The translations under genes were made by a program, and so were the position numbers. Positions 1 to 8,371 of a stretch of DNA of 64,000 nucleotides are shown in pieces. A model generated the notes under the pieces. It had not been told where the DNA came from, did not search any database, and worked only from the letters and a program-made list of their open reading frames with translations. Where the stretch lies: positions 124,001 through 188,000 of the forward strand of contig JAGZZT010000001.1 of the NCBI GenBank assembly GCA_018377235.1, written 5' to 3'. Origin of the DNA: Clostridium sp. (lineage in GTDB: Bacteria; Bacillota; Clostridia; Lachnospirales; Lachnospiraceae). Position 1 is the stretch's first letter. Every line of letters begins with the position of its first letter.

Positions 1-878
1 GTCACGATGCACATGCGGCAACGCTCCTGACAGCTGCCAGAATTTTGAAAGCGAAAGAGCAGGACTTCTCCGGCCAGATCCGTTTGTTTTTCCAGCAGGC
101 AGAGGAGATAGGGGCAGGAGCCCGTCTGTTTGTGCAGGATGGATTGTTAGAAGGCGCGGCAAGAGTGTTCGGCGCTCATGTGTCCAGCCGTCTGGAGAGC
201 GGAAAAATCGCCCTGACAGCAGGTCCTCAGAATGCCAGCTGCGATTATTTTAAAATTAAAATCACAGGAAAAGGCGCCCACGTATCTACGCCCCATCTGG
301 GAATAGACGCCGCTTATATCGCTTCCCAGATTGTAGTGAATCTGCAGAGCATTGCAGCCAGAAGCACGAATCCTCTGGACACAGTAGTAGTCGGCGTCGG
401 TGTGGTGCGGGCCGGAACTCAGTATAATATCGTGGCAGAACATGCCGAAATAGAGGGAACTACCAGAAGCTTCCTCCCGGATGTGAGAGAATTTACAAAC
501 AGAAGAGTACGGGAAATTGCCGAGCAGACCGCCCATATGTATGGAGCGGAGGCAGAGGTGGAATTTAAGGATTTCGCTGCCCCTCTTATCAATGATCCTC
601 AGGCAGTAAAGGAGGTTACAGCGGTTACAGAACAGCTGATTGATAAAGGACAGATTGTAAGCGATTATGAGAAAGCACTGGGAGCCGATGATTTCGCCGA
701 TTATTTGGCAGTAACCAGGGGAATGTACGCCTTTGTGGGAACTCACAGCGAAAATAAGCCGGGAAGTGGAGTGGCTCATCATCACGGGCTGTTTGATCTG
801 GACGAGGAAGCCCTTCTCTTATCCTGCAACGTCTATGTGGATTACGCGCTTTGGGTGCTGGAGGCAGAGGAAATTTAA
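1..878 (+). CDS. M20-family metallo-amidohydrolase, C-terminal part (5' truncated by window edge)
   Basis: The reading frame is open from base 3, so the start lies upstream of the window. The first visible residues (HDAHAATLL) match the metal-binding HDxH region of M20 amidohydrolases. They are followed by FQQAEEIGAGA, where the Glu pair is the usual catalytic base and ligand, and by a dimerisation-type domain (GKGAHVSTPHLGIDA). A late HHHGLFDLDEEAL matches the C-terminal histidine ligand region of the family. Family members hydrolyse N-acyl amino acids or small peptides in the cytoplasm; the substrate cannot be told here. It converges with the ACP-like gene and overlaps its stop by three bases. 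Confidence 0.9.
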   Translation, partial: HDAHAATLLTAARILKAKEQDFSGQIRLFFQQAEEIGAGARLFVQDGLLEGAARVFGAHVSSRLESGKIALTAGPQNASCDYFKIKITGKGAHVSTPHLGIDAAYIASQIVVNLQSIAARSTNPLDTVVVGVGVVRAGTQYNIVAEHAEIEGTTRSFLPDVREFTNRRVREIAEQTAHMYGAEAEVEFKDFAAPLINDPQAVKEVTAVTEQLIDKGQIVSDYEKALGADDFADYLAVTRGMYAFVGTHSENKPGSGVAHHHGLFDLDEEALLLSCNVYVDYALWVLEAEEI

Positions 879-1147
879 CCTTTTGCAAAAATAAAATGTA
901 AAATATCCTGAACAAATACAATTGTTTCATATTCCGTCTCATCAATCTGGATGCCGAACCGCTCCTCTGTCTGAGTCAGAAAATAGACAGTCAGAAAAGA
1001 ATCCAGCCCCAGATCTTCGATGAGGCGGGAGGAGGGAGTAAGGGGAACGGAACTTTCCGTATAGTCTGTAAGAATGTCAGACAGCTCATCCAGGCAGATC
1101 TGTCTGGCCTGTTCCAGTTCCATTTCCCTGAGTGCTTTTAAATCCAT
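875..1147 (-). CDS. Orphan acyl carrier protein-like protein
   Basis: This 90-residue acidic protein has an ACP fold signature: LGLDSFLTVYF near residues 46-56, with Ser50 in the DS motif as the expected 4'-phosphopantetheine attachment site. It is distinct from the housekeeping acpP at 31812-32042, which follows plsX. A good Shine-Dalgarno (AAAGGAG) stands about 10 bases before the ATG. No synthase, ligase or transferase partner lies next to it, so the carried acyl or aminoacyl group is unknown. Upstream (to its right) is a hairpin-forming inverted repeat and then a strong leftward sigma-A-type promoter, so its expression may be attenuated or switched. The family call is firm; the role is open. 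Confidence 0.8.
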   Translation of the reverse strand: MDLKALREMELEQARQICLDELSDILTDYTESSVPLTPSSRLIEDLGLDSFLTVYFLTQTEERFGIQIDETEYETIVFVQDILHFIFAKG

Positions 1148-1189
1148 GAATTTTGTCTCCTTTTAGAATAAATCATGTATATATGATAG

Positions 1190-1229
1190 AAAAAGTGTCG
1201 CTTTATAGATAGTTAAGCGACACTTTTTT
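1190..1229. repeat. Left inverted repeat with internal hairpin
   Basis: Bases 1199-1228 are a perfect 30-bp inverted copy of 1388-1417. The element is itself a hairpin: GTGTCGCTT at 1195-1203 pairs with AAGCGACAC at 1215-1223, flanked by A-run and T-run, so it also looks like a bidirectional intrinsic terminator. The asymmetric loop (TATAGATAGTT) shows that the two copies really are in inverted orientation. Confidence 0.85.
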
Positions 1230-1281
1230 ATTGTTATACTAGATGTGATGCATAAATACAACATTTTTTATGCTTTCTTAT

Positions 1282-1310
1282 AGTATAGCATTCTTTCAAA
1301 TATGCGTCAA
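1282..1310 (-). promoter_or_regulatory. Sigma-A-type promoter pointing left toward the ACP-like gene
   Basis: Read on the minus strand: TTGACG (1310-1305), a 17-bp spacer, TATACT (1287-1282). It lies inside the segment bounded by the inverted repeats. Transcription would start near 1275 and cross the left hairpin before reaching the ACP-like gene. A weaker rightward extended -10 (TGtTATACT, 1232-1240) also exists but lacks a good -35. Confidence 0.65.
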
Positions 1311-1387
1311 TCGGCATTAAACGATACAATTCGAATAAAATACTGATTTTTGATTAAAATTTATCAATAAATCTGATTTTATTTTCG

Positions 1388-1417
1388 AAAAAGTGTCGCT
1401 TAACTATCTATAAAGCG
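1388..1417. repeat. Right inverted repeat
   Basis: It is a perfect 30-bp inverted match to 1199-1228, separated from it by a 159-bp AT-rich spacer. The outer side diverges (GGCAG instead of GACAC), so this copy makes a poorer hairpin than the left one. It sits just upstream of the zinc-ribbon membrane gene starting at 1439. Confidence 0.85.
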
Positions 1418-1438
1418 GCAGAAAGGACACATGGGAAA

Positions 1439-2206
1439 ATGAGCGAAAAAGTGGAACAAATAGGAAAGTTTCGGGTAAAGAGAATCCTGCAGATGTTATC
1501 TTTTTTGTGTATTGTTTTTGTATTTTGCCCTTCTTTTTTAGTTTCGTGTTCAGGGCAGAGGCTTAAGGTAAGTGCAATGACTGCTGTGGGAGGCGTATCT
1601 GTTTATGGTGGAGAAGCAGTGCCTCCTCATCCAGCTATGATATTGACGCTCCTTTTGCCGATTGGGATCATATTTTTATTATCGGCTGAAAAATTTACAG
1701 AAAAGAAGACTGCCTCTGTCATTGCGCTCTGTGCGGCGGTTGATTTAGCTGTCTGGATGATTTTCAGAGGCGTTGTCAAAAAAGTTGCGGCTGAAACTTA
1801 CTGTGAATTTCGGACTACAGGATGGTATGTTCTTAATCTTGCCTCTATCATTGCTGTTTTTCTGCTTGCCATTCTGATACGAAAAGGCAGACTAAAGCTG
1901 GAGTCGGATTTGTCGGCTATTCTTGCAGCCGGAAAGAGCCATAATATATGGCGGCAGATTCCTTCAGTTATCAGCAATGTAACGCATGCTCAAGAGAAAA
2001 AGAATGCTATTGGATTTTGCTGCAAATGCGGGAATCCCATTACATACGGATGTAAGTTTTGCACCGCCTGCGGAACGCCTGTGCCGGAATCGATATTTGC
2101 AGAGGGAGAAAACAGAAAAAAGGAGGAGGGCATAGCCGGAAAACAGGAAAAGGAAAACGCAGAAAAAGCAGGAGGGGGAAGCGATTCCGCCAGAAGCATG
2201 CAATAG
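1439..2206 (+). CDS. Four-helix membrane protein with C-terminal zinc ribbon
   Basis: This 255-residue protein has about four hydrophobic segments (near residues 17-36, 66-85, 96-112, 128-150). They are followed by a cytosolic zinc-ribbon with two Cys pairs (CCKCGNP and CTACGTP, about residues 194-218) and a charged Lys/Glu-rich tail. The start is the ATG at 1439, because an earlier ATG at 1431 stops immediately. No known enzymatic motif is visible. The next gene, 35 bases downstream, also carries a CxxC ribbon, so the two probably form an operon and work at the membrane. The function is unknown. Expression may depend on the orientation of the inverted-repeat segment just upstream. Confidence 0.7.
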   Translation: MSEKVEQIGKFRVKRILQMLSFLCIVFVFCPSFLVSCSGQRLKVSAMTAVGGVSVYGGEAVPPHPAMILTLLLPIGIIFLLSAEKFTEKKTASVIALCAAVDLAVWMIFRGVVKKVAAETYCEFRTTGWYVLNLASIIAVFLLAILIRKGRLKLESDLSAILAAGKSHNIWRQIPSVISNVTHAQEKKNAIGFCCKCGNPITYGCKFCTACGTPVPESIFAEGENRKKEEGIAGKQEKENAEKAGGGSDSARSMQ

Positions 2207-2241
2207 CAGGTAAAATTTATTACTTATGAGGAGGGAAAGGT

Positions 2242-3897
2242 ATGTTTTGTAAACATTGCGGCTCAGAAAATGACGACAATACGAAATTTTGCCGAGAATG
2301 CGGACAGCCGCTGGAAGACAGAGCCAATCAGGAAGAGAAGGAAGCCGATCATGCGCCGTCAGAAAAGAAAGGAAGCTCTCTGACTGATAAAATAAAAGCT
2401 CTGCCTAAAAAGGTTTTAATGTCTGTCGGCGCAGGCGCAACAATTATCATGCTGCTTCTATTTGTTGTATTGGGAATGGAAGACAGCATTGATATGAACC
2501 AGTATCTTACAATAGAAACCGAGGGATACGACGGATATGGAAAGCTTCACGCAGAGATTAACTGGGATGCGGTTGAAGAAAAATATGGAAAGAAATTATC
2601 ATTTACAGAAGAGGCCGGGAAGACATTCGGAGGGCTCATAAATCTTATGTCGCCTATGGATGCTCTTCAGGACTGTGTCAGAGTGGAGCTGGAAACGTAC
2701 AGCGGTTTATCAAACGGAGATACGGTTGCCTACACCTGGAAGGTGGACGAGGATCTGGCTAACATGTTGAAATGCAAAATCAAATGTAAAGACGGATCGT
2801 TTTCTGTATCTGATCTGCAGCAGGCCGAAACATTTGACCTGTTCAGTCAATTGGAGGTAGAATTTACAGGAACTGCTCCTGAGGGAAGAGCAAGCCTGAC
2901 CTATACCGGAACAGAATTAAGAAGCGATGCTTTTCGCTGCGATAAATCCAGAGATCTGTCAAATGGAGATACGATTACTGTATCTATTTCCGACAGCAAT
3001 GTTGAGCTTTTAGCAGAGCAGTTAGGAAAAGTTCCGGAATCATTAGAAAAGCAGTATACCGTTCAGGGACTGAACAGCTATGTGACAAAAGCAAGCGAGA
3101 TTGACGAGACTGCACTGGCTGAAATGCAGAAACAGGCGTCTGATGAATACATCTCTCATGCAGCTCAATGGAAAGAAGATAAAAAGCTGGAAAACCTCTC
3201 ATATTTGGGAAATTATTTACTCACCTCCAAAGATGGAGCCGGAAACTATCTGTATCTGGTTTATAAAGCCAGCATTAGAAATTATTATGCTGACAGCCAG
3301 CAGACTTATGATCAGGTCAATGAAGTTTACTGGTATACAAGATTTGAGAATCTTATGGTAAACGGAGATGGAAAAACGGAAGTCGATGTACGCGACTACG
3401 GCACCCCTTATGACAGCGTCTATTTCGACACCAGCGGAAATGACAGCTATGGAGCCAAACGCTGGAGCTACTACGGATATAAAACATTGGAAGAGCTCTA
3501 TAAGGATGCTGTTGCGTCCAAGCTGGATGACTATACATGTGAAAACAGCATAAACGAAGCAACGCCGTCCGCCGGCTCTGCGGCCGAAACAAAAAATCAG
3601 GAAAATACAGCCAGAGCTGAGGAGGGATGGATTTTTCCCGACAGCAATACGGTTCTTCTGACGGAGAACGATCTGGAAGGTCTGACTGCAGAGGAATGTA
3701 AGATTGCCAGAAATGAAATCTATGCCCGCCATGGAAGAAAATTTAATGATGCGTTTTTGCAGTCGTATTTTGATTCCTGCAAATGGTACCAGGGAACTGT
3801 AGAGGCAAATTCGTTTAATGAGCAGGAGCTCAATGAAACGGAGTTAGCTAATCGAGATTTAATTGCAGCCTATGAGGCGAAAAAGGGATATCATTAA
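2242..3897 (+). CDS. Zinc-ribbon / single-TM / YARHG-domain protein
   Basis: This 551-residue protein has an N-terminal zinc ribbon with Cys3, Cys6, Cys17 and Cys20 and an acidic linker. One transmembrane helix lies near residues 53-76. A large, presumably extracellular region follows, and a YARHG domain lies near the C terminus (ARNEIYARHGRKF around residue 488). YARHG domains occur in secreted or cell-surface proteins of Clostridia and are thought to act in the envelope; their ligand is not established. A strong ribosome site (GAGGAGGG) precedes the ATG. It follows the zinc-ribbon membrane gene and ends in a terminator. It is probably a membrane-anchored sensor or envelope protein, which is inference. 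Confidence 0.8.
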   Translation: MFCKHCGSENDDNTKFCRECGQPLEDRANQEEKEADHAPSEKKGSSLTDKIKALPKKVLMSVGAGATIIMLLLFVVLGMEDSIDMNQYLTIETEGYDGYGKLHAEINWDAVEEKYGKKLSFTEEAGKTFGGLINLMSPMDALQDCVRVELETYSGLSNGDTVAYTWKVDEDLANMLKCKIKCKDGSFSVSDLQQAETFDLFSQLEVEFTGTAPEGRASLTYTGTELRSDAFRCDKSRDLSNGDTITVSISDSNVELLAEQLGKVPESLEKQYTVQGLNSYVTKASEIDETALAEMQKQASDEYISHAAQWKEDKKLENLSYLGNYLLTSKDGAGNYLYLVYKASIRNYYADSQQTYDQVNEVYWYTRFENLMVNGDGKTEVDVRDYGTPYDSVYFDTSGNDSYGAKRWSYYGYKTLEELYKDAVASKLDDYTCENSINEATPSAGSAAETKNQENTARAEEGWIFPDSNTVLLTENDLEGLTAEECKIARNEIYARHGRKFNDAFLQSYFDSCKWYQGTVEANSFNEQELNETELANRDLIAAYEAKKGYH

Positions 3898-3918
3898 TAG
3901 ATATATTCTAAAAAACAC

Positions 3919-3954
3919 CAGGCGGGATCCAGAGAGGTTCCGCCTTCTTTTTTT
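3919..3954 (+). terminator. Intrinsic terminator after the YARHG gene
   Basis: A GC-rich stem (AGGCGGGATCC pairing with GGTTCCGCCTT, one mismatch) is followed by a run of seven or more T. It closes the two-gene zinc-ribbon unit. The roughly 270 bases from here to pyrH hold no gene I can support, only the candidate promoter below. Confidence 0.75.
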
Positions 3955-4084
3955 CTGAAGCAGCTGTTTGCTGTAGAAAAATTGGAGTTTGTTTAATCTT
4001 CTTCTGAAAAATAAAATATTTCCACAGATTTGCTGATTTGAACACGATTTCATAAAAAATCCCCTCGCGCAAACCCGCATTCTG

Positions 4085-4093
4085 TGGTACAAT
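4085..4093 (+). promoter_or_regulatory. Candidate extended -10 for the pyrH operon
   Basis: TGgTACAAT is an extended -10 element about 130 bases before pyrH. I see no convincing -35 at the proper distance, so the call rests on the extended motif and on the position after a terminator. Confidence 0.4.
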
Positions 4094-4222
4094 AGCCCTA
4101 AGCGGGCAGGAGGAGAGGATCTGCACGCCGGGCATTCTGCCGGATATTTCATGTATCCGCTGGGTTCCCGGCTGTTTTTCCCATATTCCGCCCCATTACA
4201 AGAAAACAGGGAGATCATATTT

Positions 4223-4924
4223 ATGGAAATGAAACGCGTATTGCTGAAATTAAGCGGCGAAGCCCTGGCAGGAGAGAAGAAGATAGGCTTCGACGAGGAG
4301 ACTGTCAAGGAAGTTGCCAGACAGGTGAAGCTGGCTGTGGACGCAGGCATTGAGGTCGGCGTGGTGATTGGAGGCGGAAACTTCTGGAGAGGCCGTCAGA
4401 GCAACGCTATTGACCGTACAAAGGCAGATCAGATTGGTATGCTGGCTACAGTGATGAACTGCATCTATGTTTCTGAGATTTTCAGAAGCACAGGCATGGA
4501 GACTGAGATTCTGACGCCGTTTGCCGTAGGCGCTATGACCAAGCTCTTTTCCAAGGACAGAGCCAATAAATATTTTAAGCAGGGCAAGGTAGTATTTTTC
4601 GCAGGCGGTACGGGACACCCGTACTTCTCTACAGACACAGGCGTCGCTTTAAGAGCTATTGAGATGGAGGCTGACTGCATTCTGCTTGCCAAGGCTATCG
4701 ACGGCGTTTACGACAGCGATCCGAAGCTGAATCCGGAGGCGAAGAAATACGATACTATTTCCATTCAGGAAGTGATCGACAAGCAGCTGGCTGTCGTGGA
4801 TCTGACTGCTTCCATCATGTGCATGGAGAACCACGTTCCCATGGCAGTATTCAGTTTAAATGAGAAAGACGGCATTGCAAACGCGATGCAGGGGAAAATA
4901 AACGGTACAGTAGTGACCGCATAA
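4223..4924 (+). CDS. pyrH: UMP kinase
   Basis: This 233-residue protein phosphorylates UMP to UDP in pyrimidine nucleotide synthesis and belongs to the amino-acid kinase fold, not the eukaryote-like UMP/CMP kinases. Visible signatures are the N-terminal KLSGEALAG phosphate loop, VVIGGGNFWRG, AGGTGHPYFSTDT near the middle and KAIDGVYDSDP. I chose the ATG at 4223 because it has AGGGAG nine bases upstream and gives the usual family length; an in-frame upstream ATG at 4151 would add 24 non-conserved residues. frr follows after 14 bases, the standard bacterial pairing. Confidence 0.97.
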   Translation: MEMKRVLLKLSGEALAGEKKIGFDEETVKEVARQVKLAVDAGIEVGVVIGGGNFWRGRQSNAIDRTKADQIGMLATVMNCIYVSEIFRSTGMETEILTPFAVGAMTKLFSKDRANKYFKQGKVVFFAGGTGHPYFSTDTGVALRAIEMEADCILLAKAIDGVYDSDPKLNPEAKKYDTISIQEVIDKQLAVVDLTASIMCMENHVPMAVFSLNEKDGIANAMQGKINGTVVTA

Positions 4925-4938
4925 CAGGAGGATTTTTT

Positions 4939-5493
4939 ATGCAGGAGAAAATGAAAGTATTTGAAGATAAGATGGAGAAGTCCTACGATGCGTTATTAAA
5001 CGAGTTCAGCTCCATCCGTGCAGGACGTGCGAATCCACATGTATTAGATAAGCTGAAGGTAGATTATTACGGATCTCCGACTCCTCTTCAGCAGGTTGCC
5101 AACATCTCTGTTCCAGAGCCGAGAATGATTCAGATTCAGCCGTGGGAGAAGAGCCTGGTAAAGGCCATTGAGAAAGCGATTCTCACTTCTGATCTGGGGA
5201 TCAACCCGAATAACGACGGTTCTGTTATCCGGCTGATTTTCCCGGAGCTTACTGAGGAGCGCAGAAAAGAGCTGGCTAAGGATGTGAAGAAGAAGGGAGA
5301 GGGCGCGAAGGTAGCTGTAAGAAATATCCGCCGTGACGCCAACGATACCTTTAAGAAGATGGAGAAAGCCAACGAGATTTCTGAGGACGATTTATCTGAT
5401 GCAGAGGAGAAAATCCAGAAGCTGACTGACAAGATGATCGACAAGATTGACAAGGCTGTAGAGGCCAAAACAAAAGAAATTATGACTGTATAA
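4939..5493 (+). CDS. frr: Ribosome recycling factor
   Basis: This 184-residue protein splits post-termination ribosomes together with EF-G. It shows family signatures SSIRAGRANPH in the first helix, YYGSPTPLQQVANI, and the C-terminal helical part VAVRNIRRDAND. The length is typical. A clear AGGAGG precedes the ATG. It is transcribed with pyrH and ends at an intrinsic terminator, so uppS downstream may get only read-through or its own promoter. Confidence 0.98.
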   Translation: MQEKMKVFEDKMEKSYDALLNEFSSIRAGRANPHVLDKLKVDYYGSPTPLQQVANISVPEPRMIQIQPWEKSLVKAIEKAILTSDLGINPNNDGSVIRLIFPELTEERRKELAKDVKKKGEGAKVAVRNIRRDANDTFKKMEKANEISEDDLSDAEEKIQKLTDKMIDKIDKAVEAKTKEIMTV

Positions 5494-5501
5494 AACATAC
5501 C

Positions 5502-5529
5502 GGGGCAGGTACTCCTGCCCCTTGTTTTT
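5502..5529 (+). terminator. Intrinsic terminator between frr and uppS
   Basis: An eight-bp GC stem (GGGGCAGG / CCTGCCCC) with a four-base loop is followed by TTGTTTTT. It is short, so partial read-through into uppS is plausible. Confidence 0.75.
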
Positions 5530-5543
5530 CGTGGTGGGAGGAT

Positions 5544-6269
5544 ATGATGGAAACAGATATTTCTAAAATGGTAATTCCGGCTCATGTAGCTCTTATTCTC
5601 GATGGAAACGGCAGGTGGGCCAGGAAGAGGGGCCTTCCCAGAACAGCAGGACATAAGCAGGGCTGTGTCACAGTGGAAAAGACAGTGGAGGATGCTGCCA
5701 GGCTTGGAATCAGGTATTTGACTGTTTACGGATTTTCCACAGAAAACTGGAAGCGATCCGTAGAGGAAGTCAGCGCCCTGATGCAGCTGTTCCGCTATTA
5801 TTTAAAGCGTCTGTTAAAAATTGCCAAGGTCAACAATGTACGAGTGAAGATGATTGGAGACAGAACACGGTTTGACAGCGACATCATTGAAGGCATCAAC
5901 CGTCTGGAGCAGGAGACTGCCGCTAATACGGGCATGACCTTTGTCATTGCCGTTAATTATGGCGGACGGGATGAAATACGCCGGGCAGTCATCCGTATGA
6001 TGAAGGACGCCCAGACAGGAGCAGTGGATCCGGAACAGGTAACAGAGGAGACAGTGGCCTCCTACCTGGACACAGCCGGCATTCCGGATCCGGATCTTTT
6101 AATCCGTACCAGCGGAGAAATTCGCCTGTCCAACTATCTGCTCTGGCAGCTGGCCTACAGCGAGATCTACATTACAGACTGTCTGTGGCCGGACTTTAAT
6201 TGTGATGAACTGCTGAAGGCTATTGCTCAGTACAATACGAGAGAACGGCGGTTCGGCGGAGCCAAATAA
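5544..6269 (+). CDS. uppS: Undecaprenyl diphosphate synthase (isoprenyl transferase)
   Basis: This 241-residue cis-prenyltransferase extends farnesyl diphosphate with isopentenyl units to make the C55 lipid carrier for cell-wall synthesis. Motifs: LILDGNGRWARKRG with the catalytic Asp, YGFSTENWKR, and RTSGEIRLSNYLLWQ near the C terminus. The start could be either of two adjacent ATGs (5544 or 5547), with GGGAGG just upstream. It is followed closely by cdsA, dxr, rseP and ispG, so lipid-carrier and isoprenoid synthesis are transcribed together. Confidence 0.97.
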   Translation: MMETDISKMVIPAHVALILDGNGRWARKRGLPRTAGHKQGCVTVEKTVEDAARLGIRYLTVYGFSTENWKRSVEEVSALMQLFRYYLKRLLKIAKVNNVRVKMIGDRTRFDSDIIEGINRLEQETAANTGMTFVIAVNYGGRDEIRRAVIRMMKDAQTGAVDPEQVTEETVASYLDTAGIPDPDLLIRTSGEIRLSNYLLWQLAYSEIYITDCLWPDFNCDELLKAIAQYNTRERRFGGAK

Positions 6270-6288
6270 CGAAAGAGGGGATAATGTC

Positions 6289-7089
6289 ATGTTTACAACC
6301 AGATTGATCAGCGGAATTGTGCTTGTAATTCTGGCAATTTTAATCGTCGGAACCGGCGGAACCCTTTTATTTGCAGTTACAGCGGCTCTGTCTCTGATTG
6401 GAATGTTCGAGCTGTACCGGGTGGTGCAGATTGAGAAGAAGGCGCCGGGGATTGCCGGGTATGCCGCTGGTATTTTTTATTATCTTCTGCTGTGGTTCCA
6501 TAGAGAAGAATACATAGTGATGATGGCGATTATGGCGCTGATGGTGCTGATGGCTATTTATGTGGTAACATTTCCGCACTATAAGACCGAGCAGGTGACG
6601 GTAGCATTTTTCGGCATTTTTTATCTGGCTGTGATGCTGTCCTATCTGTATCAGGTCCGGGCGATGGCAGACGGAAAATATCTGGTGTGGCTGATTGTTT
6701 TAAGCGCTTGGGGCTGCGATACCTTCGCCTACTGTGCCGGTATGTTGTTTGGGAAGCACAAGCTGACACCTGTTCTGAGTCCGAAGAAGACGGTGGAAGG
6801 AGCAGTGGGAGGAGTTTTAGGCGCAGCTTTGCTGGGCCTGATTTTTGGCGCTGTATTCGGCGGCAGGATGGAGGAGATAGTGAGTCCTTCAATTGTCTGC
6901 GCCATTGCCTGCGCCATCGCGGCGGTAATTTCTCAGATTGGAGATCTGGCGGCCTCTGCGATTAAGAGAAACCATGATGTGAAGGACTATGGTCACCTGA
7001 TTCCGGGACATGGAGGTGTGCTGGATCGGTTTGACAGCATGATTTTCACTGCGCCGGCTATCTTCTTTGCCCTGACGCTGCTGGGCTAG
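6289..7089 (+). CDS. cdsA: Phosphatidate cytidylyltransferase (CDP-diglyceride synthase)
   Basis: This 266-residue multi-pass membrane enzyme makes CDP-diacylglycerol from phosphatidate and CTP, the branch point of phospholipid synthesis. About seven or eight hydrophobic helices are visible. The CdsA signature is at the C-terminal part: QIGDLAASAIKRN, then DYGHLIPGHGGVLDRFDS. I place the start at the ATG at 6289 (GAAAGAGGGG upstream). An in-frame ATG further upstream lies inside uppS and would add 22 residues unrelated to the family. Confidence 0.96.
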   Translation: MFTTRLISGIVLVILAILIVGTGGTLLFAVTAALSLIGMFELYRVVQIEKKAPGIAGYAAGIFYYLLLWFHREEYIVMMAIMALMVLMAIYVVTFPHYKTEQVTVAFFGIFYLAVMLSYLYQVRAMADGKYLVWLIVLSAWGCDTFAYCAGMLFGKHKLTPVLSPKKTVEGAVGGVLGAALLGLIFGAVFGGRMEEIVSPSIVCAIACAIAAVISQIGDLAASAIKRNHDVKDYGHLIPGHGGVLDRFDSMIFTAPAIFFALTLLG

Positions 7090-7197
7090 AGGCAGAGAAG
7101 CTGATGAAGCGTATTTTTCCAACTAAAATAAAAAATGTACCCATTCAGTCATGCTCTGATTATTTGAGTGAATGGATGCCAGAAGATGGAGGAAGAC

Positions 7198-8343
7198 ATG
7201 AAGAAAATTGCAATTCTGGGTTCCACCGGTTCCATTGGAACACAGACGCTGGAAGTGGTGCGGACCAATGGCGATATCGAGGTGACAGCTCTGGCAGCTG
7301 GAAAGAATCTTGCACTTTTGGAGCAGCAGATCCGGGAGTTTCATCCGAGGCTTGCAGCTGTGTGGGATGAAGAGGATGCTAAAACATTAAAGAATGCGGT
7401 CAGAGATCTGGACATAAAGGTTGTGTCTGGAATGGACGGCCTGATTGAAGTCTGCACGGAACCGTCTGCTGAGATTGTGGTGACGGCAATTGTGGGAATG
7501 ATTGGTATACGCCCGACAATCGCGGCTATGGAAGCAGGAAAGGATATTGCTCTGGCCAACAAGGAGACTCTGGTGACAGCTGGACATATTATCATGCCAT
7601 TGGCTGAGCAGGCAGGAGTTAAGATTCTGCCGGTGGACAGCGAACACAGTGCGATTTTCCAGTGCTTAAACGGCGAGACCCATAATAAAATACATAAGAT
7701 TCTGCTGACGGCTTCCGGCGGCCCCTTCCGTGGAAGAACGAGAGAGCAGATGAGGGATATTCAGGTGGAGGACGCACTTAAGCATCCCAACTGGACCATG
7801 GGCAGAAAGATCACTATTGACAGCTCTACTATGGTCAATAAGGGACTGGAGGTAATGGAGGCCAAATGGCTTTTTGGCGTGTCAATGGATCAGGTTCAGG
7901 TGGTGGTTCAGCCTCAGAGCATTATTCATTCTATGGTAGAGTTTGAGGACGGCGCTGTGATGGCGCAGCTGGGAACGCCGGATATGAAACTTCCTATTCA
8001 GTATGCGCTTTATTATCCTGAAAGAAGATTTCTGCCCGGAGAGCGGTTAGATTTCACAAAACATGGGCAGATTACCTTTGAGGCGCCTGACTATGAAAAT
8101 TTTCGAGGCCTGGCTCTGGCGAGAGAGGCAGGAAAGCGGGGCGGCTCTCTCCCTACTGTGTTCAATGCTGCCAATGAAATGGCGGTCTCAGCATTTTTGG
8201 ACAGAAAAATCAGTTATCTGGCTATTACAGATATGATTGAAGCTGCCATGAGCTATCATAAAGTAATTGAGAACCCTTCTGTGGAGGAAATTTTAGACAC
8301 AGAGCAGGAAACCTATAAATTTTTAAGACATCATTTTTTATAA
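7198..8343 (+). CDS. dxr: 1-deoxy-D-xylulose 5-phosphate reductoisomerase
   Basis: This 381-residue NADPH-dependent enzyme makes 2-C-methyl-erythritol 4-phosphate, the committed step of the MEP isoprenoid pathway. It shows the N-terminal NADPH-binding ILGSTGSIGTQTL, ANKETLVTAG, the metal and substrate region VDSEHSAIFQ, and TASGGPFRG. The ATG at 7198 has GGAGGA at a good distance and begins exactly at the conserved MKKIAILGSTG; upstream in-frame ATGs would add ten non-conserved residues. ispG two genes later belongs to the same pathway. Confidence 0.97.
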   Translation: MKKIAILGSTGSIGTQTLEVVRTNGDIEVTALAAGKNLALLEQQIREFHPRLAAVWDEEDAKTLKNAVRDLDIKVVSGMDGLIEVCTEPSAEIVVTAIVGMIGIRPTIAAMEAGKDIALANKETLVTAGHIIMPLAEQAGVKILPVDSEHSAIFQCLNGETHNKIHKILLTASGGPFRGRTREQMRDIQVEDALKHPNWTMGRKITIDSSTMVNKGLEVMEAKWLFGVSMDQVQVVVQPQSIIHSMVEFEDGAVMAQLGTPDMKLPIQYALYYPERRFLPGERLDFTKHGQITFEAPDYENFRGLALAREAGKRGGSLPTVFNAANEMAVSAFLDRKISYLAITDMIEAAMSYHKVIENPSVEEILDTEQETYKFLRHHFL

Positions 8344-8371
8344 ACCGTAAAAAGAGAGGACAGGTGGTAGA

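Noticed and set aside
147..785. Long minus-strand frame within the M20 gene
   Set aside because: Shadow frame opposite a clear M20 coding sequence; composition is not protein-like and there is no start signal.
4151..4222. Longer pyrH start
   Set aside because: The extra 24 residues are not seen in UMP kinases and the internal ATG has the better ribosome site.
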